From Mycolicibacterium hippocampi (GTDB lineage Bacteria > Actinomycetota > Actinomycetes > Mycobacteriales > Mycobacteriaceae): 64,000 nt of DNA. Under the pieces are notes generated by a model that worked only from the letters and a program-made list of their open reading frames with translations, was not told where the DNA came from and searched no databases. The stretch covers positions 5,518,001 to 5,582,000 of the forward strand of contig NZ_BLLB01000002.1 of the NCBI RefSeq assembly GCF_010723735.1, in the 5' to 3' direction. Below, piece by piece: positions 40,591 through 49,189 of this stretch (positions are counted from its first letter, which is position 1; each line of letters begins with the position of its first letter). A program made the translations under genes and the position numbers.

Positions 40591-42543
40591 TCAGGCCAGC
40601 GACTGCACCCACGACTGGTGCAGCGCGGCGTAGTGGCCACCCTCGCGAGAGGTGAGCTCTTCCGGCGAACCGTCCTCCACGATGCGGCCGTGCTCGAGAA
40701 CCAGCACCCGGTCGGCGATCTGCACCGTCGACAACCGGTGCGCGATCACCAGCGCGGTCCGGTCGGTCAACACCGTCTCCAGCGCCCGCTGCACCATTCG
40801 CTCGCTCGGGATGTCCAGTGACGACGTCGCCTCGTCGAGGATCAGCACCGCCGGATCGGCCAGGAACGCGCGCGCGAACGCGACGAGTTGCCGCTGCCCC
40901 GCCGACAGCCGCCCGCCCCGCTTGGCGACGTCGGTGTCGTAGCCCTCGGGCAGGGCATCGATGAAGCTGTGCGCGCCCACCGCCTCGGCCGCGCCCCGGA
41001 CCTCTTCGTCGGTGGCATCCGGTCTCCCGAAGCGGATGTTGTCGGCGACGGTGCCGTCGAACATGAAGTTCTCCTGGGTCACCATCACCGCGTGCCGGCG
41101 CAGTTCGGCCTGCGTCATCTGGCGCAGGTCCACCCCGTCGAGCGTCACCGATCCCGACACCGGGTCGTAGAACCGGGTGACCAGTTTGGCGATCGTCGTC
41201 TTGCCCGCACCTGTGGTGCCGACCAGTGCCACCGTCTGGCCCGCCGGCACCACCAGGTCCAGACCGGGCAACACCGGTCGGTCGCGCGCATACTCGAAAT
41301 ACACGTTGTCGAAGGCGATCTCCCCGCGGACTTCGTCGAGGGTGACAGGATGCTCGGGATCCTTGATGCCCGGCTTCTCGGCGAGCACGCCGGCGAGTTT
41401 CTCCAGCGCCGACGACGCGGACTGGAAGGTGTTGAAGAACTGCGAGATCTCCTGCATCGGCTCGAAGAACATCCGCAGGTAGAGCAGGAACGCCGTCAAC
41501 GTGCCGATCGTCATCTCGCCCTGCAGCACCCGGTAGCCGCCGTAGAGCAGCACCACGCCGGTGGTCAGGTTGCCGACCAGCTTGACGCCCGGCATGAACA
41601 CGGCCAGCAGCCGAAATGTCTTCTCGTTGATCACCCGGTAGCGGTCGGCGACGTCTTCGAAGATCTCCTGGTTGCGCGGCTCGCGCCGGTACGCCTGCAC
41701 CGCCTTGATCCCCGTCATCGTCTCCACGAACTGCACGATGACCAGCGCTGAGATCTCCCGCACCTCACGGTAGATCTTCGACGAGCGATCGTGGAACCAC
41801 CAGACCAGCACGACCAGCACGGGAAACGCCGCCAGGCACATCAGCCCGAGTTTGGCGTCGAGCACCACCAGCAGCACCGCGGTGCCGAACAGCGTGAGCA
41901 CCGCGGTGATCAGGCTGTCGAACCCGGTTTCCAGCATGTCCTGGATGGCCTCGACGTCATTGGTGGACCGGCTCACCACCCGCCCGGAGGTGTAGCGGTC
42001 GTGAAACGCGATGTCCAGACGGCCGAAATGACGGAAGACCCTCCTGCGCAGTTCGCGCAGCACCTTCTGGCCGATGCGTCCGGAACGGCGCAGGAAGAAC
42101 ATCCGGCTGACCGCCTGAACCACCACCACGGCACACAACGCGCCGACGATCATCAGCAGGGTGTTCGCCGGGCCGCCGTCGACCAACGGCGGGATGCCGT
42201 CGTCGATACCCTTCTGCACCAGCAGCGGAACCGACAGCCGCGCAACGTTCTCCACGACGACGACCACGGCCAGTGCCGACAGGCTCCACTTGTAAGGCCG
42301 CAGCAGCGAACCCAGCAGCGCCCGCGCTTCACGCCGTCGCGGCACCGTCTCGTCGATCGGCAGGTCGCCCTGCTCGTCGAACTTGCCGCGCCAGTCGGTG
42401 CTCGTCTTCTCCTCGCGCGAGCGCTCGTCGGTGCTCGTCTTCTCCTCGCGCGAGCGCTCGTCGGTGCTCGTCTTCTCCTCGCGCGAGCGCTCGTCGGTGC
42501 TCGTCTTCTCCTCGCGCGAGCGCTCGTCGGGGGTGGTCGTCAC
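40591..42543 (-). CDS. ABC exporter, fused permease-ATPase, with 11-aa N-terminal repeats
   Basis: 650 aa from GTG 42543, overlapping the previous ABC stop (GTGA). The first 50 residues are four copies of DERSREEKTST, a charged repeat encoded by 33-bp units, and are not part of the usual fold. Six membrane helices then precede an ATPase domain with GTTGAGKT, an LSAGQ signature and LILDEATSSLD, with an intact catalytic Glu. This is the active half of a heterodimeric exporter with the protein at 42540, resembling the mycobacterial Rv1272c/Rv1273c type. The substrate is unknown. Confidence 0.88.
   Translation of the reverse strand: MTTTPDERSREEKTSTDERSREEKTSTDERSREEKTSTDERSREEKTSTDWRGKFDEQGDLPIDETVPRRREARALLGSLLRPYKWSLSALAVVVVVENVARLSVPLLVQKGIDDGIPPLVDGGPANTLLMIVGALCAVVVVQAVSRMFFLRRSGRIGQKVLRELRRRVFRHFGRLDIAFHDRYTSGRVVSRSTNDVEAIQDMLETGFDSLITAVLTLFGTAVLLVVLDAKLGLMCLAAFPVLVVLVWWFHDRSSKIYREVREISALVIVQFVETMTGIKAVQAYRREPRNQEIFEDVADRYRVINEKTFRLLAVFMPGVKLVGNLTTGVVLLYGGYRVLQGEMTIGTLTAFLLYLRMFFEPMQEISQFFNTFQSASSALEKLAGVLAEKPGIKDPEHPVTLDEVRGEIAFDNVYFEYARDRPVLPGLDLVVPAGQTVALVGTTGAGKTTIAKLVTRFYDPVSGSVTLDGVDLRQMTQAELRRHAVMVTQENFMFDGTVADNIRFGRPDATDEEVRGAAEAVGAHSFIDALPEGYDTDVAKRGGRLSAGQRQLVAFARAFLADPAVLILDEATSSLDIPSERMVQRALETVLTDRTALVIAHRLSTVQIADRVLVLEHGRIVEDGSPEELTSREGGHYAALHQSWVQSLA
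42394..42525. repeat. Four tandem 33-bp repeats in the 5' end of an ABC gene
   Basis: The unit, read leftward, starts GACGAGCGCTCGCGCGAGG and is repeated four times with no differences seen. Because 33 is a multiple of three, each copy adds 11 residues in frame. The unit matches the 32-bp repeat between prrA and prrB at about 25 of 33 positions. Copy-number variation is likely. Confidence 0.85.
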
Positions 42544-44438
42544 CGGCCCTCCAATACTCGGTCTTCGAGCTGCGAGCGCGCGTCGTCGTCGTCGCCTTCG
42601 ATTCGCGCAACCGGCTTGTCGGCCTCCCAGACGCAGTCACGTTCGGCACCGTCGTCGAGCTCGTCGTCGGCGGCCAGCAGGTACCGGTACTCGGGGACAT
42701 CGGCGAGCATCTCGGCGTGGGTGCCGACGTGGGTGATGGTGCCGTCCTGCAGCAGCGCCACCCGGTCGGCGAGCATCACCGTCGACGCCCGGTGTGCCAC
42801 CACGATGCCGGTCACGTCGTGCAGCACCCGGCGCAGCGCCTCCTCGACCACCGCCTCGGTGTGGACGTCCAGAGCGGACAGCGTGTCGTCGAGTACCAGG
42901 ATCCTCGGGTCGGCCAGGATCGCGCGGGCCAGCGAAAGCCGTTGACGCTGACCGCCGGACAGGCTCATGCCCTGCTCCCCGATGCGGGTGTCCAGGCCGA
43001 ACGGCAGGTCGTAGACGAACTGCGCCGCGGCCACCTCGACCGCCTGGCGCAGCTCGGCGTCGGTGGCACCCGGTCGGCCCAGCCGCAGGTTCTCCGCCAC
43101 CGACATCGAGAACAGCGTCGGATCCTCGAACGCAGTGGCCACCGCGTCCCGCAGCGCATCCAGCGACAGCTCGCGGATGTCCTGGGCGTCGATGCGGATC
43201 TCGCCCTCGCTGACGTCGTAGAGCCGTGAGATCAGCCCGATCAGCACCGACTTGCCCGCACCGGTGGTGCCGACCAGAGCGAGCGTCTCACCCGGCTCGA
43301 CGGTGACGGTGACGTGCCGCAGAACCCACTCCTCGCTGTCGGGAAACTTGAAACCGACATCGATGAGCTCCAGCCGCCCACCCTTCGGGGTCTGGTCCCG
43401 CGGACCGTCGGTGATCTCGCGGGGCGCGTCGAAGATTTCGGCGATGCGGTTGGCCGCGGTGAAGGATTCCTGAGTCATCGACAACAGAAAGCCCAGCGAA
43501 GCGATCGGCCACACCAGCGACAGCATCATCGTGATGAACGCGACGAGCGTGCCCATCGTCACATACCCATGGCCGGCGGCGTACGCGCCGAAACCGAGCA
43601 CGATGATCAACGTCAGGTTCGGGATGATCTCCAGCAGCGTCCAGAACTTCGCCGACACCGACACCCGGCTCACCTGCGTGTCATAGAGGTCGGTCAGTTG
43701 GTCGTCGAACCGCTGGTAGACGTAGTCCTCGCGGCCGAAGGACTTGACGACGCGAAGGCCGAGGGCCGACTCCTCGACGTGCGTGGCCACGTGGCCGGCC
43801 TGGTCCTGGGCCAATCGCGACAGCCGGGTGTACTCCTGCTGGAAGTGCAGCACGGTCAGCGTGATCGGCACGATCGACACCAGCACGACGACGCCGAGCG
43901 GCCAGTACATCGCCAGCAGGATCGAGGTGACGACCGCGATCTGCAGCACGTTGAGCATCAGGAAGATCAGGCCGAACGACATGAACCGGCGAATCGTGCC
44001 CAGGTCGTTCATGATCCGCGACAGCAGCTGACCCGACTGCCAGCGACCGTGGAACGACATCGGCAGGATCTGCAACCGCGCGTAGAGGTCCTTGCGGATG
44101 TCGGCCTCCACGCCCATCGTGGCGCGCGACACCAGCCAGCGTCGGATGAACCACAGCACCGCCTCGGCGACCCCCACCGCCATCGCCGCGGCGCCGACCA
44201 CCCAGAGGCCCTGCTGGTCCTGGTGGCGGACCGGGCCGTCGATGACCGCTTTGGTCATCAGCGGGATGGCCACGGTGGCGCCCAGGCTGGCGAGCGCGGT
44301 GATGATCATCGCGATCCACCGCACCCGGTAGGGCATCAGGTACGGCAGCATCCGCCACAGATCCGAGCTCGGCCTGACCCGCCTGGCCGGGGGGCCGATT
44401 GCGGGCGCCGCCCGAAGCGCGTTCAAGGAGTCACTCAC
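42540..44438 (-). CDS. ABC exporter, fused permease-ATPase, degenerate ATP site partner
   Basis: 632 aa from GTG 44438. Six helices are followed by Walker A GTTGAGKS, a canonical LSGGQRQR signature and Walker B LVLDDTLSALD, in which the catalytic Glu is replaced by Asp. This substitution is typical of one half of heterodimeric exporters, the partner being the protein at 40591. The stop and start of the pair overlap. It also overlaps the preceding ABC gene by 8 bp, so all three are one transcript. Confidence 0.88.
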   Translation of the reverse strand: MSDSLNALRAAPAIGPPARRVRPSSDLWRMLPYLMPYRVRWIAMIITALASLGATVAIPLMTKAVIDGPVRHQDQQGLWVVGAAAMAVGVAEAVLWFIRRWLVSRATMGVEADIRKDLYARLQILPMSFHGRWQSGQLLSRIMNDLGTIRRFMSFGLIFLMLNVLQIAVVTSILLAMYWPLGVVVLVSIVPITLTVLHFQQEYTRLSRLAQDQAGHVATHVEESALGLRVVKSFGREDYVYQRFDDQLTDLYDTQVSRVSVSAKFWTLLEIIPNLTLIIVLGFGAYAAGHGYVTMGTLVAFITMMLSLVWPIASLGFLLSMTQESFTAANRIAEIFDAPREITDGPRDQTPKGGRLELIDVGFKFPDSEEWVLRHVTVTVEPGETLALVGTTGAGKSVLIGLISRLYDVSEGEIRIDAQDIRELSLDALRDAVATAFEDPTLFSMSVAENLRLGRPGATDAELRQAVEVAAAQFVYDLPFGLDTRIGEQGMSLSGGQRQRLSLARAILADPRILVLDDTLSALDVHTEAVVEEALRRVLHDVTGIVVAHRASTVMLADRVALLQDGTITHVGTHAEMLADVPEYRYLLAADDELDDGAERDCVWEADKPVARIEGDDDDARSQLEDRVLEGR

Positions 44439-46407
44439 TTAGAACATCTTCCCATTGCGCGCAAGGGATTAACCCCTCTGCCGGAACTGCATTCCGGGAG
44501 GGAATGGTCGAGTGCGCGCCTGCCGGAACACAGTTCCGGCGGTTGGTGCCGAACTGGGTGCGGTACAGCTCGGCGTAGCGGCCGCCGCGGGACAGCAGCT
44601 GCTCGTGGGTGCCACGCTCGACGACGCGCCCGTCCTCGACGACCAGGATGACGTCGGCGGCCCGCACGGTGGACAGGCGGTGGGCGATGACGATCGACGT
44701 CCGGCCTGCCAGCGCCTCGGCCAGTGCCTGCTGCACGGCGGCCTCCGACTCCGAGTCCAGCGACGCCGTCGCCTCGTCGAGGACCACCACCTGCGGAGAC
44801 GCCAGCAGCACCCGCGCGATCGTCAGCCGCTGCCGCTGCCCACCGGAGAGCCGGTAGCCGCGCTCGCCCACCACGGTGTCCAGCCCGTCGGGCATGTCGG
44901 CGACGAGGTCGGCGAGCCGCGCCCGCTCCAGTGCCTCCCACAACTGGTCGTCGCTCGCCTGCGGCGCGGCCAACAACAGATTCGACCGGATCGACTCGTG
45001 GAACAGGTGGCCGTCCTGGGTGACCATGCCGACGGTGGCCTTCAGCGACGCGAACGTCAGGTCGCGCACGTCGACACCGTTGAGCCGGACGGCGCCGGAG
45101 TCGACGTCGTACAGCCGCGCCAGCAGTGCCGCCGTCGTGGACTTGCCGGCTCCCGACGGCCCGACCAACGCCACCATCTCACCCGGCCGCGCGGTGAACG
45201 ACAATCCGTGCAGTACCTCCTCGCCGCCGCGATCGTCCAGTTCGGCCACCTCTTCCAGTGACGCCAGCGACACCTTGTCCGCGGCCGGATAGGAGAAGCG
45301 GACGTCATCGAATTCCACCGATACCGGTCCGGCGGGGACATCGGTCGCATCCGGGCGCTCCCGGATCAGCGGCACCAGATCCAGCACCTCGAAGACCCGC
45401 TCGAAACTGACCAGCGCCGTGGCGACCTCCACCCGCGCGTTGGCCAGTGCGGTCAGCGGCGCGTACAGCCGGGTGAGCAGCAGCGCCAGCGACACGATCG
45501 CGCCTGCCTGCAGCTGCCCGCCGATGGCCAGCGCCCCGCCCAGTCCGTACACCAACGCCAGCGCCAGTGCCGACATCAGCGTCAGCGAGTTCATGAACGT
45601 CGCCTGCAGCATCGCGGTACGCACCCCGATGTCGCGCACCCGGCCGGCTCGCACCCGGAACTCCCGGGATTCGCTGGTCGCATCGCCGAACAACTTCACC
45701 AGCGTCGCCCCCGGTGCCGAGAAGCGCTCGGTCATCTGGGTGTTCATCGTCGCGTTGTGCGCCGCCGCCTCCCGCGACAGCCGGGCCATCGTGCTGCCGA
45801 TCCGCCGGGCCGGGATCAGGAACAGCGGCATCAGCGCGAGCGAGGCCAGTGTGATCTGCCACGAGATGCTCAGCATCACCGCGAGCGTCAGCGTCAGCGT
45901 GACGAGGTTGGACACCACCCCGGACAGCGTGTCGGAGAACGCCCGCTGGGCACCCATCACGTCGTTGCCCAGCCGGCTGACCAGAGCGCCCGTGCGGGTG
46001 CGGGTGAAGAACGCCACCGGCATCCGCTGAACGTGATCGAACACCGCGGTACGCAGGTCCAGGATCAGACCCTCGCCGATCCTCGACGACAACCAGCGCG
46101 TGAGCAGCGACACCACCGCTTCGCCGACCGCGACCGCGGCGATCACGGCCGCCAGCGCCACCACCACCGCAGAACTGCCCGCACCGGTGATCTCGTCGAC
46201 GACACGCCCCGCCAGCAGCGGTGTCAACACGGTCAGCACTGCGCCGAGGACGCTGAACCCCAGAAACACGGCGAGCCTGCGGTGATGCCGCGCGGCGAAC
46301 CGCCAGATCCGGCCCAGCAGGCGACGGTCGGCCAGTGATCGCAGATCTCCGCCACGCGCCCTGGTCTGCCGGTACAGCGATTGCCGGGCAACCGTTTCCA
46401 AACTCAT
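44431..46407 (-). CDS. ABC exporter, fused permease-ATPase, with repeat-derived C-terminal tail
   Basis: 658 aa from ATG 46407. The ATPase has GPSGAGKS, LSGGQRQR and VVLDEATASLD, so it can act as a homodimer. After the normal end (YAELYRTQFG) about 37 residues follow, NRRNCVPAGAHSTIPSRN and onward, of which most are encoded by a 64-bp double-hairpin element at 44480. The tail is therefore probably an acquired extension. It is the first gene of the three-gene exporter operon and is divergent from prrA. Confidence 0.88.
   Translation of the reverse strand: MSLETVARQSLYRQTRARGGDLRSLADRRLLGRIWRFAARHHRRLAVFLGFSVLGAVLTVLTPLLAGRVVDEITGAGSSAVVVALAAVIAAVAVGEAVVSLLTRWLSSRIGEGLILDLRTAVFDHVQRMPVAFFTRTRTGALVSRLGNDVMGAQRAFSDTLSGVVSNLVTLTLTLAVMLSISWQITLASLALMPLFLIPARRIGSTMARLSREAAAHNATMNTQMTERFSAPGATLVKLFGDATSESREFRVRAGRVRDIGVRTAMLQATFMNSLTLMSALALALVYGLGGALAIGGQLQAGAIVSLALLLTRLYAPLTALANARVEVATALVSFERVFEVLDLVPLIRERPDATDVPAGPVSVEFDDVRFSYPAADKVSLASLEEVAELDDRGGEEVLHGLSFTARPGEMVALVGPSGAGKSTTAALLARLYDVDSGAVRLNGVDVRDLTFASLKATVGMVTQDGHLFHESIRSNLLLAAPQASDDQLWEALERARLADLVADMPDGLDTVVGERGYRLSGGQRQRLTIARVLLASPQVVVLDEATASLDSESEAAVQQALAEALAGRTSIVIAHRLSTVRAADVILVVEDGRVVERGTHEQLLSRGGRYAELYRTQFGTNRRNCVPAGAHSTIPSRNAVPAEGLIPCAQWEDVLSE
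44480..44543. repeat. 64-bp double-hairpin element, copy A
   Basis: The element begins GCCGGAAC and ends GTTCCGGCGGT. It folds into two hairpins, CCGGAA-CTGCA-TTCCGG and GCCGGAAC-ACA-GTTCCGGC. An equal-length copy lies at 48740-48803, with about 46 of 64 identical positions concentrated in the arms. Here it is read through as coding sequence at the end of an ABC gene. Confidence 0.7.
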
Positions 46408-46592
46408 GTTTTCACCGTAGAACCTCAACGATGGATGAGGTCAAAGCCTTCCCGGGCGATCGACGGTGATCATTCGATGACCAGATCCGGGTTTTGCAGA
46501 GGCAAGTGCGAGTGGCCGGCTCCAGAAGTCGGATCCCGTGCTGTGGCGCAGCCTCCCCCAGCCTAGGCCTCGCATCGGGCAAGATTGCGGGC

Positions 46593-47294
46593 ATGGACAG
46601 TGGTGTGGGGTCGCCCAGGGTTCTCGTGGTCGACGACGATCCCGACGTCCTGGCCTCGCTGGAGCGGGGGCTGCGACTGTCCGGGTTCGAGGTGTTCACC
46701 GCGGTCGACGGCGCGGAAGCGCTCCGCAGCGCGACCGAGACCCGGCCCGACGCGATCGTGCTCGACATCAACATGCCGGTGCTCGACGGTGTCTCGGTGG
46801 TGACCGCGCTGCGCGCGATGGACAACGACGTGCCGGTGTGCGTGCTCTCGGCGCGTTCGTCGGTCGACGACCGGGTGGCGGGGCTGGAGGCCGGCGCCGA
46901 CGACTACCTGGTCAAACCGTTCGTGCTGGCCGAACTGGTGGCGCGGGTCAAGGCGCTGCTGCGCAGGCGGGGGTCGACCGCGACGTTCTCGTCGGAGACC
47001 ATCGCGGTCGGCCCGCTCGAGGTCGACATCCCCGGTAGGCGGGCGCGGGTCGACGGGGTCGACGTCGACCTGACCAAACGGGAGTTCGACCTGCTTGCGG
47101 TGCTCGCCGAGCACAAAACCGCCGTGCTGTCCCGGGCGCAGCTTCTCGAACTGGTGTGGGGATACGACTTCGCCGCAGACACCAACGTCGTCGACGTGTT
47201 CATCGGGTATCTGCGGCGGAAACTCGAGGCCAACGGTGCGCCACGGCTGCTGCATACCGTCCGCGGCGTGGGGTTCGTCCTCAGGCAGCAGTGA
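46593..47294 (+). CDS. prrA: Response regulator PrrA (OmpR family)
   Basis: 233 aa from ATG 46593. It is almost identical in sequence to M. tuberculosis PrrA over the receiver domain (VLVVDDDPDVLASLERGLRLSG; phosphoacceptor Asp58 in LDINMPV; Lys in YLVKPF) and the winged-helix domain (LTKREFDLLAVLAEHKTAVLSR). PrrA is essential in M. tuberculosis and is linked to adaptation inside macrophages and to nitrogen and energy metabolism. The TGA overlaps the first micro-ORF of the repeat array (TGATG). The 185-bp upstream gap holds the divergent promoters for the ABC operon and prrA. Confidence 0.95.
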   Translation: MDSGVGSPRVLVVDDDPDVLASLERGLRLSGFEVFTAVDGAEALRSATETRPDAIVLDINMPVLDGVSVVTALRAMDNDVPVCVLSARSSVDDRVAGLEAGADDYLVKPFVLAELVARVKALLRRRGSTATFSSETIAVGPLEVDIPGRRARVDGVDVDLTKREFDLLAVLAEHKTAVLSRAQLLELVWGYDFAADTNVVDVFIGYLRRKLEANGAPRLLHTVRGVGFVLRQQ

Positions 47295-47381
47295 TGAGCG
47301 CTTGCGCGAAGAACAGACAGCAGTGATGAGCGCTTGCGCGAAGAACAGACAGCAGTGATGAGCGCTTGCGCGAAGAACAGA
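47286..47381 (+). repeat. Three tandem 32-bp repeats between prrA and prrB
   Basis: Three copies of a 32-bp unit, starting CAGCAGTGATGAGCGCTTGC, lie end to end from the last codons of prrA to just before prrB. They appear identical. The length is one less than a multiple of three, which lets each copy close one short frame and open the next. The family resembles the 33-bp repeat at 42394. Confidence 0.92.
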
Positions 47382-47390
47382 CCACAGTGA
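47294..47390 (+). other. Chain of three coupled 10-aa micro-ORFs linking prrA to prrB
   Basis: Frames at 47294-47326, 47326-47358 and 47358-47390 encode MSACAKNRQQ, MSACAKNRQQ and MSACAKNRPQ. The first ATG overlaps the prrA stop, each later ATG overlaps the stop before it (TGATG), and the last stop overlaps the prrB GTG (GTGA). A ribosome could pass from prrA to prrB by successive termination-reinitiation. This is the design described for MIRU elements in senX3-regX3 of M. tuberculosis. Peptide production is not shown. Confidence 0.75.
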
Positions 47391-48730
47391 TCGCGCTGTC
47401 GCGGGTCTTCCGACGCACCCCGTCGCTGCGCACCCGCGTCGCGCTGGCCACCGCACTCGGCGCGGCGATCGTCGTCGTCATCGTCGGCAGCGTGGTGTGG
47501 ATCGGCATCACCAACGACCGCAAGGAACGCCTGGACCGCCGACTCGATGAGGCGGCCGGTTTCGCGATCCCGTTCCTGCCCCGCGGCCTCGACGAGATCC
47601 CGACGTCACCCAACGACCAGGATGCGATCATCACGGTGCGCCGCCCCGACGGGCCGGTGACCTCGAACTCCAAGGTGGTGCTGCCCCAGCTGGAACCCGG
47701 CTACGGCGACACCTACGTCGGTGATGTCCGCTACCGGGTGCGCACGGTCGACATCCGGCTGCCCGAGCCGATGTCGGTGGCGGTCGGTGCGACCTACGAT
47801 GCGACCATCGCCGACACCAACAACCTGCACCGCAGAGTGCTGATCCTGTGTGTGTTCTCGGTGGGCGCGGCAACGCTGCTCGGCTGGCTGCTCGCGGCGT
47901 TCGCAGTGCGGCCGCTCAAACGGCTGGCACAGCAGACTCGCCAGATCGACGCCGGCGACGAAGCTCCCGATGTCGAGGTGCGCGGCGCCAGCGAAGCGGT
48001 GGAGATCGCCGACGCCGTCAACGGCATGCTGCAGCGCATCTGGAAGGAGCAGGGCAACACCAAGGCCGCGCTGGACTCGGCGCGCGACTTCGCGTCGGTC
48101 TCGGCGCACGAGCTGCGGACGCCCCTGACCGCGATGCGGACCAACCTCGAGGTGCTCGCCACGCTGGACCTGGCCGAGGACCAGCGCAAAGAGGTCGTCG
48201 GCGACGTCATCCGCACGCAGACCCGCATCGAGGCGACGCTGGGAGCGCTGGAACGACTCGCGCAGGGCGAGTTGTCCACCGAGGACGACCACGTGCCGGT
48301 GGACATCACCGAGCTGCTCGACCGGGCCGCATTCGACGCGATGCGGGTCTTCCCCGACCTGGACGTGTCGCTGGTGCCTGCGCCGACGGTGATCATCGTC
48401 GGCCTGCCCGCCGGCCTGCGGCTTGCGGTCGACAATGCGATCGCCAACGCCGTCAAGCACGGCGGCGCCGGCCGGGTGCAGCTCTCGGCTGTCAGCTCGC
48501 GGGCAGGGGTCGAGATCGCGGTCGACGACGACGGTGTCGGGGTGCCCGACGAGGAACGCACGGTGGTGTTCGACCGGTTCTCCCGAGGATCCACCGCATC
48601 GCACTCGGGCTCGGGTCTGGGCCTCGCGCTGGTGGCCCAGCAGGCCGACTTGCACGGCGGCACCGCGACGTTGGAGGCCAGCCCGTTGGGCGGGGCGCGG
48701 CTGCTGCTGCGACTACCCGGACCACGCTAG
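47387..48730 (+). CDS. prrB: Sensor histidine kinase PrrB
   Basis: 447 aa from GTG 47387, against 446 in M. tuberculosis, beginning IALSRVFRRTPSLRTRVAL. A helix at about 18-41, an extracytoplasmic domain, a second helix at about 151-174 and a HAMP region precede the H-box SAHELRTPLTAM with His241. The ATP-binding lobe has DNAIANAVKHGG (N-box) and GSGLGLALVAQQADLHGG (G2). It phosphorylates PrrA. The start is fixed by the conserved N-terminus and by the overlap with the last micro-ORF. Confidence 0.95.
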   Translation: MIALSRVFRRTPSLRTRVALATALGAAIVVVIVGSVVWIGITNDRKERLDRRLDEAAGFAIPFLPRGLDEIPTSPNDQDAIITVRRPDGPVTSNSKVVLPQLEPGYGDTYVGDVRYRVRTVDIRLPEPMSVAVGATYDATIADTNNLHRRVLILCVFSVGAATLLGWLLAAFAVRPLKRLAQQTRQIDAGDEAPDVEVRGASEAVEIADAVNGMLQRIWKEQGNTKAALDSARDFASVSAHELRTPLTAMRTNLEVLATLDLAEDQRKEVVGDVIRTQTRIEATLGALERLAQGELSTEDDHVPVDITELLDRAAFDAMRVFPDLDVSLVPAPTVIIVGLPAGLRLAVDNAIANAVKHGGAGRVQLSAVSSRAGVEIAVDDDGVGVPDEERTVVFDRFSRGSTASHSGSGLGLALVAQQADLHGGTATLEASPLGGARLLLRLPGPR

Positions 48731-48739
48731 CGCCCGTTC

Positions 48740-48803
48740 GCCGGAACGGTATTCCAGGCGCGGAATCCCGCGTTCGGGGCGCCTGGAACGCAGTTCCGGC
48801 GGT
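48740..48803. repeat. 64-bp double-hairpin element, copy B
   Basis: It starts GCCGGAAC and ends GTTCCGGCGGT, as does copy A at 44480. It fills nearly all of the 76-bp gap between the convergent prrB and FKBP genes, so it probably also works as a bidirectional terminator or RNA stabiliser. Confidence 0.68.
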
Positions 48804-48806
48804 GGT

Positions 48807-49172
48807 TTAGCGCGTGGCCAGCAGGTCGATGACGAAGATCAGCGTCTTACCGGAGAGTCGGTGCCCGCCCCCGGCCGGTCCGTACGCCTGCGCCGGCGGA
48901 ACGGTCAGCTTGCGTCGCCCACCGACTTTCATGCCGGGGATGCCGTCCTGCCACCCCTGGATCAGTCCGCGCAGCGGGAACTCGATCGACTCGCCCCGGT
49001 TCCACGAGCTGTCGAATTCCTCGCCCGTGTCGTATTCGACGCCGACGTAGTGCACCTCGACATTGGCGCCTGGAACGGCCTCGATGCCGTCGCCGACAAC
49101 GATGTCCTCGATCAGCAATTCGGTCGGGGCGGGCCCGTCGGGGAACTCGATTTCTGGTTTGGTAGCCACCAC
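48807..49172 (-). CDS. FKBP-type peptidyl-prolyl cis-trans isomerase
   Basis: 121 aa. The complete FKBP domain is present: VEVHYVGVEYDTGEEFDSSW, then IEFPLRGLIQGWQDGIPGMKVGGRRKL, with the Trp and Ile of the active pocket, and AYGPAGGG followed by LIFVIDLL. It has no signal peptide and should be cytosolic. It assists folding by isomerising prolyl bonds. It is convergent with prrB across the hairpin element. Confidence 0.94.
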   Translation of the reverse strand: MVATKPEIEFPDGPAPTELLIEDIVVGDGIEAVPGANVEVHYVGVEYDTGEEFDSSWNRGESIEFPLRGLIQGWQDGIPGMKVGGRRKLTVPPAQAYGPAGGGHRLSGKTLIFVIDLLATR

Positions 49173-49189
49173 GTCACCCTACTGTGAGC

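Noticed and set aside
42394..42525. CRISPR-like array in the ABC gene
   Set aside because: The 33-bp units are directly adjacent with no spacers and are translated in frame, with no cas genes in the window.
47286..47381. CRISPR or phage attachment site between prrA and prrB
   Set aside because: Units have no spacers and no integrase is near. The stop/start pattern explains the structure better.
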